A DNA stretch of 64,000 nucleotides from Brasenia schreberi. Lineage: Eukaryota > Streptophyta > Magnoliopsida > Nymphaeales > Cabombaceae. Numbering within the stretch: the first letter of the stretch is position 1; every line of letters begins with the position of its first letter. Under the pieces are notes generated by a model. That model was given only the letters and a program-made list of their open reading frames with translations. It was not told the DNA's origin and did not search any database. Of this stretch, positions 23,192 through 34,255 are shown one piece after another. The position numbers and the translations under genes are program-made. The DNA lies in assembly GCA_036023115.1 (NCBI GenBank), contig JAYKKT010000079.1, positions 8,879,001 to 8,943,000 on the forward strand, given 5' to 3'.

Positions 23192-24794
23192 CTTGCATAT
23201 TTTTTTACCAAGTTATTGTCGGCTCCTAGGTTTAATATTTTGTTGGACAAACTTTCAGTATATACCTATGTTATCAATAGCGGTTCGCGGTCGATCCTGA
23301 TATAGCGGATTTAGCGGTACACTTTTATTTATGATTAAAAAATTATATATATAATGGGTTCTCTAAGTTCTACAAGTGTAGGGGTATAAGAATAAAATTT
23401 CCACAACATCAACTATAGTAGATCTAATTAGCCAGAATAGAAGTTCAAAAGTTGAATGAAACTCACTAAACTCACTCCTAAAGGGGACACCTTGTTCTGC
23501 CATCACCATATATTGTACAAAAGTGAAAAGACATCAGAAACATGGTTGCATACCTAGGTTATCAAAGGAACTAAAATAATCGAGATGCAATAAATAAGAC
23601 ACATCATGAATAAAGATAGTCATAGCCACAGAAACAGGACCCTTCAGCAAAAGTAATAAGCAAATATAAAGAAAAATACAAAAAGCATATGAACATCACG
23701 ATTGTTTTATAGCAAATAAAAGAGTTTAATTTGTTACCATAAAAAATAAATATACAGATATGAAAGGGTCATTGAACTTGAACAATTTCTCCCTAGTTGC
23801 GTATGTGTGTTTTTGTGTTCACTTAACTTTGGCACAGTTTTGTCCAAATAATGGTTGTCAATGATACCTCAACAAAACTAGTTGTAAATGATAAAGCTTT
23901 TAAACCCATTAGATATGAAGAGTCCAGAAGATATGTACCAGCGCAATAAGTAAAGGAGCTGGAGGAGTAGACTCTTGCCATCCATCCATTTCCATTTCAG
24001 GTGGTCGATTACAAAACACTAAGACAAAAAGAAACACACATTTAACAATTTAAATTTTCATTTGAAGAGCATATTACATGATTTACGGATCATGAAGTGT
24101 ATGTCATTCGATCATTCAACTTGTTCCACGGAAGCACTTGACAAGTTACTCAAATAGCAACATATATTGTTATTATGCAACATGTACTATTATTAAGTAT
24201 ACGTATGTCTTTTGGACTGAAAAGCTCCATGTTAGCAGAATACGCATTCAAGTCTCTTATTCAATGTCGCACCTGCATCACCTGCGAGGTTCCATTGTTA
24301 GAGAACTTTTTTGGGATCCAAACTTATGCTGTCCGGTTAAGGACAAGGAGTTTTTGGAGCAGGGGTTTTGTGACTCGTGATATTCACATTCCCCCTGGGG
24401 TTCACCTCTTGGCTTAATCTACATTCGACAATAAAGTGTGTTTGGTTCGACATATGAGGCTCTGTTCATCTAAGCAACATGGTTGACTCCAACATTTCTC
24501 ATTGAAGGGCCAAGGCCACTTCTCTCTTGTCACACCATTGGTCCTGCCGAGCTTGAGCCCTAGCACACCGAGTGTGCCTCAATCAAGTTTGAAGGCATCG
24601 AAGGTTGGGGTTGCAAGCGGGTTTCTCAGTCTCGTTTTGGAAAAGCAAGAAAAGCAAGAGGAGGCATTGGACAATGTTTGGGTAGGGAGGAGTAAAATGC
24701 CTTTGGCCGTGGGTACCAAATAAAGTAGCGAGGAAGTGAATCGATAGTGTGAAGAGAGAGACAGAGCAAGGGCGGCGACAGAGATAGGTGGTGG

Positions 24795-24797
<3 letters not shown>

Positions 24798-24838
<41 letters not shown>
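24798..24838. repeat. (GA)n microsatellite
   Basis: This is an uninterrupted AG dinucleotide run inside the transposon. It encodes poly-Ser-Leu in the minus-strand frame at 24,583-24,861, which is an artefact. Confidence 0.9.
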
Positions 24839-24839
<1 letters not shown>

Positions 24840-24865
24840 TTACATGCGACATGGACGCCAATGGC

Positions 24866-25085
24866 GGATGACGGAGGTGGTGGTGGCGGACGTCAACATC
24901 TCTGCGGTTGATGGCAGAGAGAGCAACGACAAGAGGCGGATGATGGAGGTGGTGGTGGCGATCATCGATATCTGTGCGACTGATGGAGGAGGGAGCAACG
25001 GCAAGAGGCGGATAAAGAAGGTGGTGGTGGCGACCGTCAGCATCTGTGCGACTGATGGAGGAGGGAGCTACGGCGAGAGGCGGGA
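24866..25085. repeat. Minisatellite, three copies of a 72-bp unit
   Basis: The phrase GGTGGTGGTGGCG recurs at about 24,875, 24,947 and 25,020, each followed by ATC/GTC..ATCTGTGCG..GATGG and GCAACG.CAAGAGGCGGA. Since 72 is divisible by three, the plus-strand frame 24,844-25,209 shows a 24-residue protein repeat (VVVA...DICATDGGGSNGKRR). No known protein is recognised. Confidence 0.75.
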
Positions 25086-25357
25086 GAGAGACAACAGATG
25101 CTGGAGAGAGACATCGACGCCTTTGGTTTTATGTACTTCGGATCGGGCTGATCCATTGGATATTGGATTGACCCGATCCAAACTTATTTGTATGCTAACA
25201 GTGATATAGCGGACTGCTATAGCGTTGTTAGCGATGTTAATTGCACCCAAACAGGTCACCTGCTATTTAATGAGCGCTATAGGGGTTCGAGGTCCACTAA
25301 AACGCTATAGCGCGCTATTGATAACGTAAGTATAAATACCGTAAGTTTGAGAGAGGA

Positions 25358-25813
25358 TGTTAAAATATAATGTAATAATAGGAGACGGACAACTAAGGCC
25401 TATGGGTCTTTGACTAACTGGCCCGGTCACTAGGTCCAGGGCCAATTAGATATGCTAGCCCCAACTAGCCATTGGGGGCCAGCTGCTGGTCCCCAACGGC
25501 TAGTTGAAGTAGTCGTTGGGGGACTCCTACCCCGACAACTACTTCTCTCTCTCTCTCTCCTTTTCCTCTTTCACTCCTCTTTTACTTTTTGACTGCTGTA
25601 AACTACATTCTTGCTCTATAAATAGAGCAGTTTTCTACATCAATAATATGCTGTTTTGCAACACTTTGAATATTTGTTTTGTCTTCTTGAAGTGTGTGAT
25701 ATCCGACGTGTTTTGATTATTTGATCATCAAGAACTTGATGCTTGAGCTCTTTGTCGATTCTTGATCTTGCTATTGTGTTTTGGCGTAGACACTTTGAAG
25801 TTTCATTCTTACA
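25358..25813 (+). repeat. 3' LTR of the truncated copia element
   Basis: It begins TGTTAAAATATAATG right after the purine tract and ends about ...TTCATTCTTACA. It contains a TATA box (CTATAAATAG at about 25,617) downstream of a C+G-rich hairpin-prone block (CCAACTAGCCATTGGGGG, CCCCAACGGCTAGTTG) and a CT repeat. The 3' boundary is set by the TG...CA rule and could be 2 bp longer. Confidence 0.65.
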
Positions 25814-26440
25814 CAACTCAAGTCTTTGCTTTGGCCTCTCAAGTAAATGGAGACATTTGCCCAGCTAGTTTCACATCTTAGCTAAGATATAAGACTTTCT
25901 CCACTCAAGCTTTAGAATTTGATAAAATTTATTCTTGCTGTTGACTTATAACCAATGTATTGGCTAGTTGATTTAGGAGTCTGATATCTTGGGTGTTAAA
26001 TCATTATTGCTTGCCTAGGTGCAAAGATGTTGTTAACCATCCTGTTACTGTTGTTAATGGATCCAAGGTATTCTTAAGGTGCCAATTTTTTGTCGGGTCC
26101 CTTGATTAAGATGTTTTGTGCATACCATCATTTCTTCTAATTTACTATTGCTGCTGCAACCATGACCAAGTCAAATTTCATTGTCCTTTTTTATCAAGTG
26201 GTATTTCAAGAGAAGCCATAAGGAAGGAGATTAGTGGAGGAATATTAATTGAATGACTTTAGTTGGAGAATACCAATAAGGCCTTCATTATAGTCACGAA
26301 ACTTTCAAGCAAGTAATATAACATCATAAAGTTGGACATCCATCAGATCGGGTTTTGAAACTATTGATATTATCTTCCCACACTTAATTGCTTGTTATGC
26401 TTGCAGGTTTGCAGGGTTTCTGTTTTAGGATTCTAAGCAT
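25814..26440 (+). pseudogene. Copia fragment: protease to GAG-pre-integrase
   Basis: Near 25,960, WLVDLGV then a stop aligns with the protease active site WLVDSGASDH (the catalytic DSG has become DLG). Then HPVTVVNGSKV and the 'DVLxIPSFxxNLL' block follow (26,030-26,170). Near 26,330, GHPSDRVLKLL is the GAG-pre-integrase motif. It directly follows the LTR of the previous element and belongs to a different, truncated copy. Confidence 0.7.
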
Positions 26441-27405
26441 TTTTCAGAGGACATTTAATTTAATCCATGTAGTGCTTGAGGAACAGCTTCAATTTGATTC
26501 TTACAACAATTTTCTACTTGATGACATCTGTTGATGATTGGTCTTGAGGATAATGATCATATGGATATTTCTGACAACACTGATCTTGTTTAGGCAAGAT
26601 ACAATTTTGATAAATATTATTACTAGATACTGAATGGTTGGAGGAGATGTGGTCATGTTGCAAAATAAGAAACAAAATGTGGTGGTTCAATCCAAAGTTG
26701 ATTCTGAATATAGCTATTAAGTGATCTCTCAGGGAGTTCTTTTCAAGATATGGGGTTGCAAGTACATAATTTAATCAAGATGTTTTGCTATAATCAAGCT
26801 GCAATAGACAAGACGACCCAGTTCTTCATGAGAGGCCCGAAAAATATAGAATCGGCTTGCTCTTTTGTTTGTGAAAATCTCATGTTGGTAGCAAAGATAC
26901 TTATGAAGTAGAATTTCGTCTTCTCTTCAAGTTGGGATATATTTATATCCATGCTCCAAGTTGAAGGGGAACACTGAAATGATATCATGTGAAAACGACA
27001 AAGCAAGTGGTCAGAAAAAATCAATTGTGAATATGAACTATGAAGACAATAAATTTTACCCATATGAGCTGACACAATGGTCAGTAAATCTAATCAATGT
27101 CTAAGTGAAAAAGCAGTAACCATCAACCACTAATGGATTGTTTACAAAATTTATCTTTATCAACACTTACCTATCATATAGCTGCTATATGTATAGGTGA
27201 ATTCAAAAGAGTAAGAATTAATTTCTAGCCTAACCACATATATGCCTTTTCATATTGATTTCTTAGTTGTGATTGTAATTCTTAGCCGTGCAACTAAGAA
27301 TTACAAAAACCCATCATACCAATATACCCTGTCTAGGACTGAGTACACTAGTGTGAGGCATGCCAAGGGATCTTCATTGTATCCTACTGGAATTCACTCA
27401 TGCCT
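26441..27405. other. No gene recognised
   Basis: A 93-codon minus-strand frame (26,794-27,075) and a 97-codon plus-strand frame (27,242-27,535) show no known domain. An 11-bp inverted pair (TTGTAATTCTTAG / CTAAGAATTACAA) at 27,273-27,306 can form a small hairpin. Confidence 0.4.
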
Positions 27406-27409
27406 TTTG

Positions 27410-27782
27410 CACTCAGTCTTGATTTTTGAGAAGAGCATAAAAGGTGACAAATTTTTAAAAACATATGATTTATTTTTCAATAAATATATTCAATTAATAT
27501 CTAGTAAAATTATCAACAAAAGTAACAAAACATGATATTCCTTCTTTAACATGATTGGTGTGGGACCTCAAAAATCAGAATGTAAAAGTTCAAACAGTTT
27601 ACTTGTAACAAAGGTTGTACTTGAAAAATGATTATGCTTCATTTTGCCAAGAGTGCAATCTTTACATAAAAAGTTTTCATTACTCTTGATACCAAGGGGA
27701 GAGCAATTACATAACTTTTGAATACCCAAATGTTCAAGCCTTATGTGCTATAAAATTACATATTTTGATAAAATATTGTAAC
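27410..27782 (-). pseudogene. Copia GAG-pre-integrase/integrase fragment, antisense
   Basis: Minus-strand translation gives HIRLEHLGIQKLCN, then CKDCTLGKMKHNHF (the zinc-binding C-x2-C) and LFELLHSDF-GPTPI, which contains the first catalytic Asp of the integrase. The rest is deleted. It is a third, separate copia remnant in this area. Confidence 0.7.
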
Positions 27783-27876
27783 ATATTCAAAAGAATGAAG
27801 TCAAAGAGACTCTTAAACAAATGAAGATTAGTAAATCTTTAGGACGAGACAAAAGTTTGGAAAATCCTAGGAGAGA
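27783..27876 (+). mobile_element. LINE internal fragment, sense
   Basis: ATTCAAAAGAATGAAGTCAA, a counterpart of CTTAAACATATGAAGAGTGG and AAAGTTTGGAAAATCCTAGG match the LINE at 62,170-62,280, with about 25 bp deleted after GGACGAGAC. Neither LINE end is present. Confidence 0.75.
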
Positions 27877-27929
27877 CAGGGCACGAACACGACATCTCAA
27901 GTGGCCATCATCGGAGCCAATGTCTACCC

Positions 27930-28067
27930 CATCGAGTTGACTATGGAGAGTTAAAACCAATTCCTTACAAAGCAGGAAGTCGCGGTCCTGATGAAGTTGT
28001 TAAGCTACTAGAGAGGGTTGGTTATGTAATGACTCATGACTATGTCTGGGCACCATCAAAGAAGTGA
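27930..28067 (+). pseudogene. Fragment resembling the C-terminus of cytosolic glucose-6-phosphate dehydrogenase
   Basis: The frame reads HRVDYGELKPIPYKAGSRGP, then DEVVKLLERVGYVMTHDYVW and APSKK before a TGA at 28,065. Plant cytosolic G6PDH (first step of the oxidative pentose-phosphate pathway) ends in a closely similar 'HRIDxGExKxxPYKxGSRGPxEADxLLxxxGYVQTHGYIWIPPTL'. About 46 residues are present out of a normal 500 or so; no catalytic part is present. It sits next to the 5' side of a non-autonomous copia-like element, so it is either its passenger or an independent remnant. Confidence 0.6.
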
Positions 28068-28149
28068 ACTCATTCTGAGTGACAATATTTGTATGATCAT
28101 ATTTTTATTACACTAGCCCATTGTTATTATGGACAAGCTGAAGATGGTG

Positions 28150-28418
28150 CAGAGTCAATAGCCATCAGAGTGGTGCGTGTTTAATGAAATATCCCATAGA
28201 AGCTTTAACTTTCCACATCAAGTGTTTGATGAAATGTTCAAGATGGTTGAAAATTCAGAAAAAGATTGCAAAAGATATGAAGTAGTACGTGATGATTGTC
28301 TCTATTGAAAAAACAACAGAATGCACATAGAAGGAAAGATAGAATGTAAAAAATCAGTCTTTGTCACTATATATGCATGATAAATCAAATCAAAGAAGAG
28401 GTAAAAAGAATTTGTTGG
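28150..28418 (+). mobile_element. Copia-like non-autonomous element, internal part left of the solo LTR
   Basis: This sequence matches the minus strand of 58,540-58,880 in the KUP-bearing element: a VFDEM-type PPR-like stretch (VFNEISHRSFNFPHQVFDEM), then AACAACAGAATG, then TATATGCATGA, then GAAGAGG. It is interrupted at GTTGG by the solo LTR and resumes at 30,821. The 5' LTR of this element is not found. Confidence 0.7.
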
Positions 28419-30820
28419 TGTAAACACCCAAAATTTTTAAAATGTTTTCGAAAACTCCAAAATTTCGAAAACCAATTTAAAGCCTTTATGAACCTTTAAA
28501 TTCAAAAACCCCAAATTTTAAAGGTTTTAAACTCAACAGCCCATGAGTTTCGAAACAGATAAACAGGTGAGACCCAATCCTGGATCCAGATCGATTCTCA
28601 AAGAAGATAAGGTTGAAACATATCAGAATCAAGATCAAGTTCGAATTCAGATATGGGATCAAGCTTATCAATAAAGATCAAGTCCAAATCCAAAGATGGA
28701 TCGAGCTTGGATAAAACCCGATCAAATGCAAGCATATCAAGATCAAATTCAAAAGCTTATCCAAATCCAGGAGAGGATCGAGCTTATCAGGATAAAACCA
28801 AGACCCAGTCAAGTTCATCCATATCTGGTTGAAGATCAAGTTTATCAAAGCCCAATCAAATTCAAGCTTATTAAGACCAAGTTCAAGCTTATCCAATCAA
28901 GAGGAAGATTAAGCTAGTCAAATCAAAATCAAACTCAAACTCATTCAATCAAGGTGAGGACCGGGCTTACCAAAGTGAAATCAAATCAAGAAGCAATTGA
29001 GCTAAAGATCAAGATAGGGTCGTATGGAATCAAAATCAAGGTGGAGCTGGATAAATCAAGAATCAAACGCTAGTTATGATTGAATGTATTAAATTGAAAG
29101 GGCACGACTAAGTCAAGATAGCTTGCATCGAGTTGTATCAAAGACATGCTAGGGCCAAGTCCAAATCTGCTGCACCCTAGACCAGTCCACATGGGGCTGG
29201 TCCAAGTCACCAAGAGAGGGACCACGTGAAGTGGATCAAGTGGAGCAAGAATGCACTAAAGAGATGGTCCAACCTGCCCCATGGAAGGGGCTAGAAACCA
29301 GCCCCCTTGGCCTATAAAAGGGGCCAAGGGGGGTGGGGGGGTGGGTGGGTTCCCCATTCTTTCACATCTAGAAATCTTGGGAATTGGGGCTGATCTTTGG
29401 GCTGGAAAGAGGGCCTGCACAAGTCAAAACCGTGAGCTGCAAGTGAAGGGAAAGAGAGGTGAAAAAGAGGGTAGAAATAGGCTTGAGAGTGTGTGAGAGT
29501 TGAAGCAAAGAAGAAGGGCTGGCCGGATTCCACTCTTGGAATTCCGGTTGATCGGAGGAAAAAGCTGTAAGTATTTCCTCCTTTGTTTTTAAAGCCTTCT
29601 TCCATATAAATTCAATTGAAATGGGGTTATATTAATGGAGCATTGTCTCCCGCCATGTTGTAATAGTGATTAGATTTGATGCATTTCAATTACATTTGCA
29701 GAATTTTCACTATTGCACACACACACTCTATGTGTTTGCTTTTGTGTTTCTACCCCAATATAATCTATAATCACTCTATAGTCTCTATCCCCTCTATGCT
29801 TATGCTTATAAAAATAATTTCCCTTCATTTCAATTCGGTAATTTAATTTGGGAATATAGAGTTGTTACAATTTCAATTCGGGTGAGTTTGCATCATGTAT
29901 ATTCCTAAAACCTGAAACTGAATTTTCAGTATCTCAGCATCTGTTGTTTGCTATAATTTTAATTTCCGAATGCTTGCTCCAATTTTAATTTCCGAATGCT
30001 TGCTCCAATTTATCTGAAATTTTGCCCACTTGTTCTACACACCAGCTCACATTAAATAAAATTTTCAAGAATTTTAGGGTCGTCCAGCCACGTAAATAAA
30101 ATTGGGAAAAACCGAACAAAAATCTGTCCACTGTCTGCACATACAGTTTCCCTGCAGCAGAGCCTGAGTTTTTATCTCATAACTCTGTCTGTAGGAGTCC
30201 AAATCAATTGAATTTTGATTCATTGGAAACCTGATATCCATAGCTTTCCAACAATATCAAATTCATCAAATTTGGAACACAGGTCACCGAGATAGACTCA
30301 TCTTTGAGTCTCTGTATTTCTGTGACGGGACAGTTTCGGGCACCTGAGCAAGGCTGCTTCACTGATTTAATTTTGCTTCAAAACAACTTCGATTTTAGAT
30401 CTGTAAAGTGCTACAGATCCTCCACACCATAGGCTATGCCTGATAAAATTTTGGTGATTTTTGGAGGTCTGTAAGGTGTTCAGATCAATTGGGGAAACAA
30501 GCACTGAAAACAGAACATTCTGTTTTTCAAGACTTGTTCATTTCAAAGCACTTGAATCAAAGTGGACATTACCTCTTTCAAAAACACGTCTTTACGTGAA
30601 TTGAAGTTCACTCTTTTTTAAATTTGAAATTCCTAAGCATCGGTTCAAGAAGGTCTAAAACGAAAATAGTTCGCTTGCCCACAATCGCCAAAGAAGTCAT
30701 ATTTTTCAAAAACTTTGCTAGTTTTGCAAACTAGTTGGCACGCTCGCGCAATTAAGTAGATAAGAAAGTTTCGCTTTAAGTTTCTACGTAAGCTTTGAAG
30801 TGAAAATTTTCGTGTCTACA
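28419..30820 (+). repeat. 2.4 kb solo LTR, Ty3/gypsy type
   Basis: It starts TGTAAACACCCAAAATTT and ends TTTTCGTGTCTACA, giving a 9-bp inverted terminus (TGTAAACAC / GTGTCTACA, one mismatch). It is flanked by the 5-bp direct repeat GTTGG (28,414-28,418 and 30,821-30,825). The sequence on both sides is continuous with the KUP-type copia element, so this is a clean solo LTR left by LTR-LTR recombination. A TATA box lies at about 29,313 (CCTATAAAAGGGG). Upstream of it, 28,560-29,060 is an array of imperfect ATCAAG/AAGCTTATC repeats. Length and termini suit the Tat/Athila group. Its open frames (28,486-29,605) are not genes. Confidence 0.9.
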
Positions 30821-30825
30821 GTTGG

Positions 30826-31340
30826 TATAGAATGTGGCAGTATCACAAAGAAGCATGAAAATTAAAATCTTGAGTTGCTGAAGTGAACAACCAGGAGGGT
30901 TAAAAAAAGTGACCGCAGTCACCATGTGAAGGGACGCAAACCGATTAGTATGAGCAGATGTGTGTATTCTGCTATTTGAGTGATAGAGAGGGGACACCCA
31001 ACCAACACACCGGCAACAACAACCATGTAAAGGGGCATAAAAAAGTCATTTGAAGTGTGTATGATGGAGAGAATACCTTCTATTATAAAAATCAGTTTTC
31101 TCAAGAGAAGAAAAAAATGAGACTTTTGAAGTGTTGCTGCCTAGTCACTTTAGTGAGAAGAAAGAAGAAGAGGAGCGACCGACACCCATAGAAGGGTCGT
31201 GCGCTACCCAAATATGATCTTAGTTGTTCAAATTGATTTAGAGAATCCTCAAATAGATCATTCATAAATGTGTGGTGAAGAAAGAACCAATTTTTCTATA
31301 AGTTTGGGGTTCAAAGTATCTCTCCCAACTTGAGGGGGAG
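30826..31340 (+). mobile_element. Copia-like non-autonomous element, 3' untranslated part
   Basis: This collinearly matches the reverse complement of 58,000-58,500: GAAGCATGAAAATTAAAATC, the ACCATGTGAAGGG block, GGGACACCCAACCAACACAC and others. It ends with the purine tract TTGAGGGGGAG immediately before the LTR. The small open frames here are not conserved between the two copies. Confidence 0.85.
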
Positions 31341-31644
31341 TGTTGAAGAATATGAATATCTGCTGTTGTTTAGTATTGGTTTTACTATTTTTGATGTTTT
31401 AGGTATTATTGTAATTGCCCGTAGTACTAAAGGCATTTTGGTCATTTTGTGTCTAACAACCCATTATACAAGGGTTGAACTTCTTGTATTAGGGTTAAGA
31501 GAGTAAGATTAAGAAAGAGAGAGAGAAGAGGGGGTGACTTCTATTGGAGGGCATGCCCCCTCCTTCGATCTTCATATTTTCTTCACTTGTTCTTATCGTG
31601 TTTGTGATATTTGATCTGCGCTACGCTATCCACGTTTTCCAACA
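31341..31644 (+). repeat. 3' LTR of the copia-like element (304 bp)
   Basis: It begins TGTTGAAGAATATG and ends CCACGTTTTCCAACA, with 5-bp inverted ends TGTTG/CAACA. It is homologous to the LTRs at 54,329-57,999 and 59,595-59,934. A weak TATA-like TATACAAGG lies at about 31,465. On its right it enters an antisense LINE at the GATGCACTC position. Confidence 0.85.
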
Positions 31645-32794
31645 ATACACTGTATTCTTCTTTGTCCATTTTTTTACTTGGAAATCCATTAGTCAAAGTC
31701 GAAGTTGAGTAGTTAGGCTTTCTCCTAGAATTACCTTGTAATCTTTACAACACGATCTATCTTTTTTCCTCCAAACAAAATAATCAATTTGTGTTTGTTA
31801 TAAGCCACTCTTATAAGATTAAATGTTCATCTCATTTTTTGAAAATTGTATTGGCTATAAAGAGATAAAAAAACATAGCAAAATTTAAAATCTCCCAACC
31901 CTCCTTATTTATATCCCTAAAACCGTAGTTTCCACGAATACCTTGATATCCTAATGCATCTTTACCGACATGTCCATTTAAGTCTCCTCCTAAACAAATC
32001 ATCTCCCTTTGTGAAATTCTTTGAATTTTTTTATTTAACTCCTCCCAAAAAGTCTTCTTTATACTGTCTTCTAAGCCTACTTGGGGTGCATAAGCATAAA
32101 CTATATTCAAAGCCTCTACTTCTAACAGTAATTTCACTATCATAATTCGATCATCATATCATTGTATGTCTACTACACTATCCTTTAAATCTTTATTTAT
32201 AATAATACCAACTCCATTTCAAGCCTTTTCCTTTCCTCAATACCATAATTTAAAACCTGTATTCTCAATTTTCTTTGCTTTTTCTCCCACCGACTTTGTC
32301 TCTTCTAAACATAGAATGTGAATATTTCTCCGAATTGTAGTATCTACCACCTCCATTAACTTATCAATTAATGTTTCGATATTCTAAGTACCAATACAAA
32401 TCTTATTATCTAGGACTAGCTTTCTTACCCCTATATCTGTGCATGCTGAAATTGTGGAGACCCTTGCTATAACTTGTTCACTATATTCAAGTGACAATAT
32501 AGCGGGATTAACTTTTTTACCCACACCCGTCCATAATACGGGAACCCTCTCTGTAATTGATTCATTACATTAGGGCGAAGATGTATAGGCCCTTGCTTAT
32601 TTTTCATTGCATTTGGGCTCTGCAGTGCGTCGCTAAGAAAGAACACCTCAAAGCAATGCTCATAATTTATAGAATCCATGGTAGATAAGTCTGACAAAGT
32701 TTTATGTTGGTTGTTGGAAGCCTAACGCAACTCTCCTCTTTTATCCGTGCTTGGGACCGATCATTCAAGGGTGATCCTTTACATGGGCGGAGTT
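31645..32794 (-). mobile_element. LINE fragment, 5' part with endonuclease, antisense
   Basis: This contains the 5' end (ends GGATCCTTTACATGGGCGGAGTT on the plus strand) and most of the endonuclease. The minus-strand frame 31,832-32,143 reads AYAPQVGLEDSIKKTFWEEL and ICLGGDLNGHVGKDALGYQG, keeping the GGDLNGH catalytic block. The rest is cut off by the copia-like LTR at 31,644; the missing 3' half is not on the other side of that element. Stops and frameshifts are present. Confidence 0.9.
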
Positions 32795-32958
32795 TATAAC
32801 ATCATTGGAAGAGGGATTAAATTTGTGTTTTTGGAATACTGTTTGTCCTAATAAAAATGGCTTTGTAGAAACAGTTTGTATGTGACAGTAGTTAAAGTAA
32901 GGTTTTCCTATGCAGTGCAAGCACTCATATGCACATTTCTCTTGCTCCTTCAATACAG
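32795..32958 (+). other. Intron 3' end upstream of the first recognised host exon
   Basis: This is sequence between the LINE and the exon acceptor. It ends in a pyrimidine-containing TTCTCTTGCTCCTTCAATACAG. Confidence 0.5.
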
Positions 32959-33086
32959 GTTCACACAGCCGAAGGAATAAGCCTCGTAGCCTGGTTAGTC
33001 TCTGTCTTGGAGTCCTTGGCCAGCACCTTGAGGATATTCTTCCTGAGATCTGTGAAATTGCTGCTACATTTCCTTCACACATTAAG
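32959..33086 (+). CDS. Host gene exon: RNI/AMN1-like leucine-rich-repeat protein
   Basis: This internal exon of 128 bp lies between an acceptor (TACAG|GT) and a donor (ATTAAG|GTGGTT). It encodes SHSRRNKPRSLVSLCLGVLG, then QHLEDILPEICEIAATFPSH and IK, the conserved start of the RNI-like (AMN1/RAD7-type) plant protein family, whose LRR solenoid probably binds partner proteins. It enters in phase 1 (two bases complete a codon) and ends at a codon boundary, matching the next exon at 42,938. Two alternative frames over the same bases are shadows. The intron after it is about 9.85 kb and contains a complete copia element. No start codon exon is identified. Confidence 0.75.
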
Positions 33087-34250
33087 GTGGTTCACTGAAG
33101 ATTACTTGAAAGAGCTATTCTAGACCATTGCCATGATTTTTAACTTAGTCTCTTAACTGCAACATATATTATTTCATTTTATCCACTTTGGAGGATGTTT
33201 GTCTCTTTTATTTTTGTTGATTGTCTATATCATCTTTTTGGATCCTTGTGTGTTTGGCCAATGAGGAAGCAGCAGTTGATGGTTGTGGCTAAGTGTAAAG
33301 CTACGAATGAAACTGGAATCCGATGATGGTGTAGCTTTTGTACCTGGCTAGATGAATATAATATCATCTTTTGTGAGCAATTTTCTTGTTCAATATGGAA
33401 AAACTATGAGAACTCTCTGCTGTGGGGTACATGTACATTCACAAGATTGTGTTCAGGATTTAGCTGAACTTGGAATTGCTGAAGCTTTATTGAGTTCATT
33501 AATTTTGGATCCTTGCTGAGATTGGTCTTAGGTTTGTTCATGAACCTCTGCCATTTGTTTGCATTTGTATTTGTTATTCACAAGATGTCAATGGCTCTAC
33601 AAGCTGTGGAAAAGACATTGGAAGTCAAGTACAAAGTTTGGAAAGTCAAGAAAGTGAGTGCAATTTTTGCACAGTGACATCGGTCAGTCAATGCTCCCAT
33701 CTAAGGGTTAAGTATGAGTATTATCTTAGCTCGTTGATGTTCTCCCTATCCTTCTTTTGCTGACTGCTTCATTATGGCTACCATGGATATCTAAGTGGAA
33801 GCTTGCTAAAATCGGACAATACTGCATGGCTAAATAGGATTCAGTCTCTGGGTGTATTCTGTTACATGTTTAACCTCTTTTTGCTTTATCTGTGTAACTT
33901 TTTATCGCTGATCGTTTATTAATGGAATTCTATATTTCCCCTAAACAAGAAGCTCATTTTGTCTCTGCTTACTAGATTGTGAAGATGAATCCTTCAATTC
34001 TCTCTCAGACCAAATGATGGTCTGCACCAATGTACTTGGTATGCTCATAAAGTGACTCTGGTTAGGCTGTATAAGTAGATGGGTTGTTTTCACAATAGAA
34101 GTGGAATTGATTCTCTCTCCTAGGATGGATTTGTTCAAAAGTGTCCTTGCATGTTTCTTGATTCAGGTGATATTACAGGCTTGATGGAAAGCTAGAGCTT
34201 TTTCTTGGAAACGAAGGTTATTCAGTTCTTAGTGGTTCTTAGAGATGGAA
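33087..34250 (+). other. Host intron sequence
   Basis: No TE hallmark and no second coding signal were found. The sequence is T-rich, as expected for a plant intron. The copia element is inserted at TAGAT (34,251-34,255). Confidence 0.5.
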
Positions 34251-34255
34251 TAGAT

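Larger units (their letters stand above)
23265..25330. mobile_element. Non-autonomous DNA transposon, hAT-like, in the copia 3' region
   Basis: The terminal inverted repeats are (T/C)GTTATCAATAGCG on the left and CGCTATTGATAAC(G) on the right. Both ends are studded with AT(A)AGCG/CGCTAT subterminal repeats (left 23,267-23,320; right 25,200-25,328). The copia sequence resumes directly on each side; the flanks AGTATATACC and AGTATAAATACC look like a degraded target duplication. No transposase is found inside. The hAT label rests on the subterminal-repeat style and is tentative; a MULE cannot be excluded. Confidence 0.6.
18694..25813 (+). mobile_element. 5'-truncated Ty1/copia retrotransposon
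   Basis: The order gag, protease region, integrase, RT, RNase H, 3' LTR on the plus strand is the copia order. The 5' LTR, the primer site and the start of gag are missing; the element begins directly at the deleted LINE. It is interrupted by two DNA transposons (20,915-21,570 and 23,265-25,330). Every domain carries stops or frameshifts. A purine tract (TTTGAGAGAGGA) at about 25,345-25,357 immediately precedes the 3' LTR. Confidence 0.85.

Noticed and set aside
24138..24420. Possible cytochrome P450 fragment (phrase FVTRDIHIPPGVHLL)
   Set aside because: The phrase resembles a P450 segment, but the heme-binding Cys and ERR/ExxR motifs are absent and the rest of the frame does not match; too weak to report as a gene.
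32929..33123. Alternative frame of the first host exon with a hydrophobic run
   Set aside because: The other frame encodes the family-conserved LVSLCLGVLGQHLED segment and joins in phase with the next exon; this one runs through the donor into intron.
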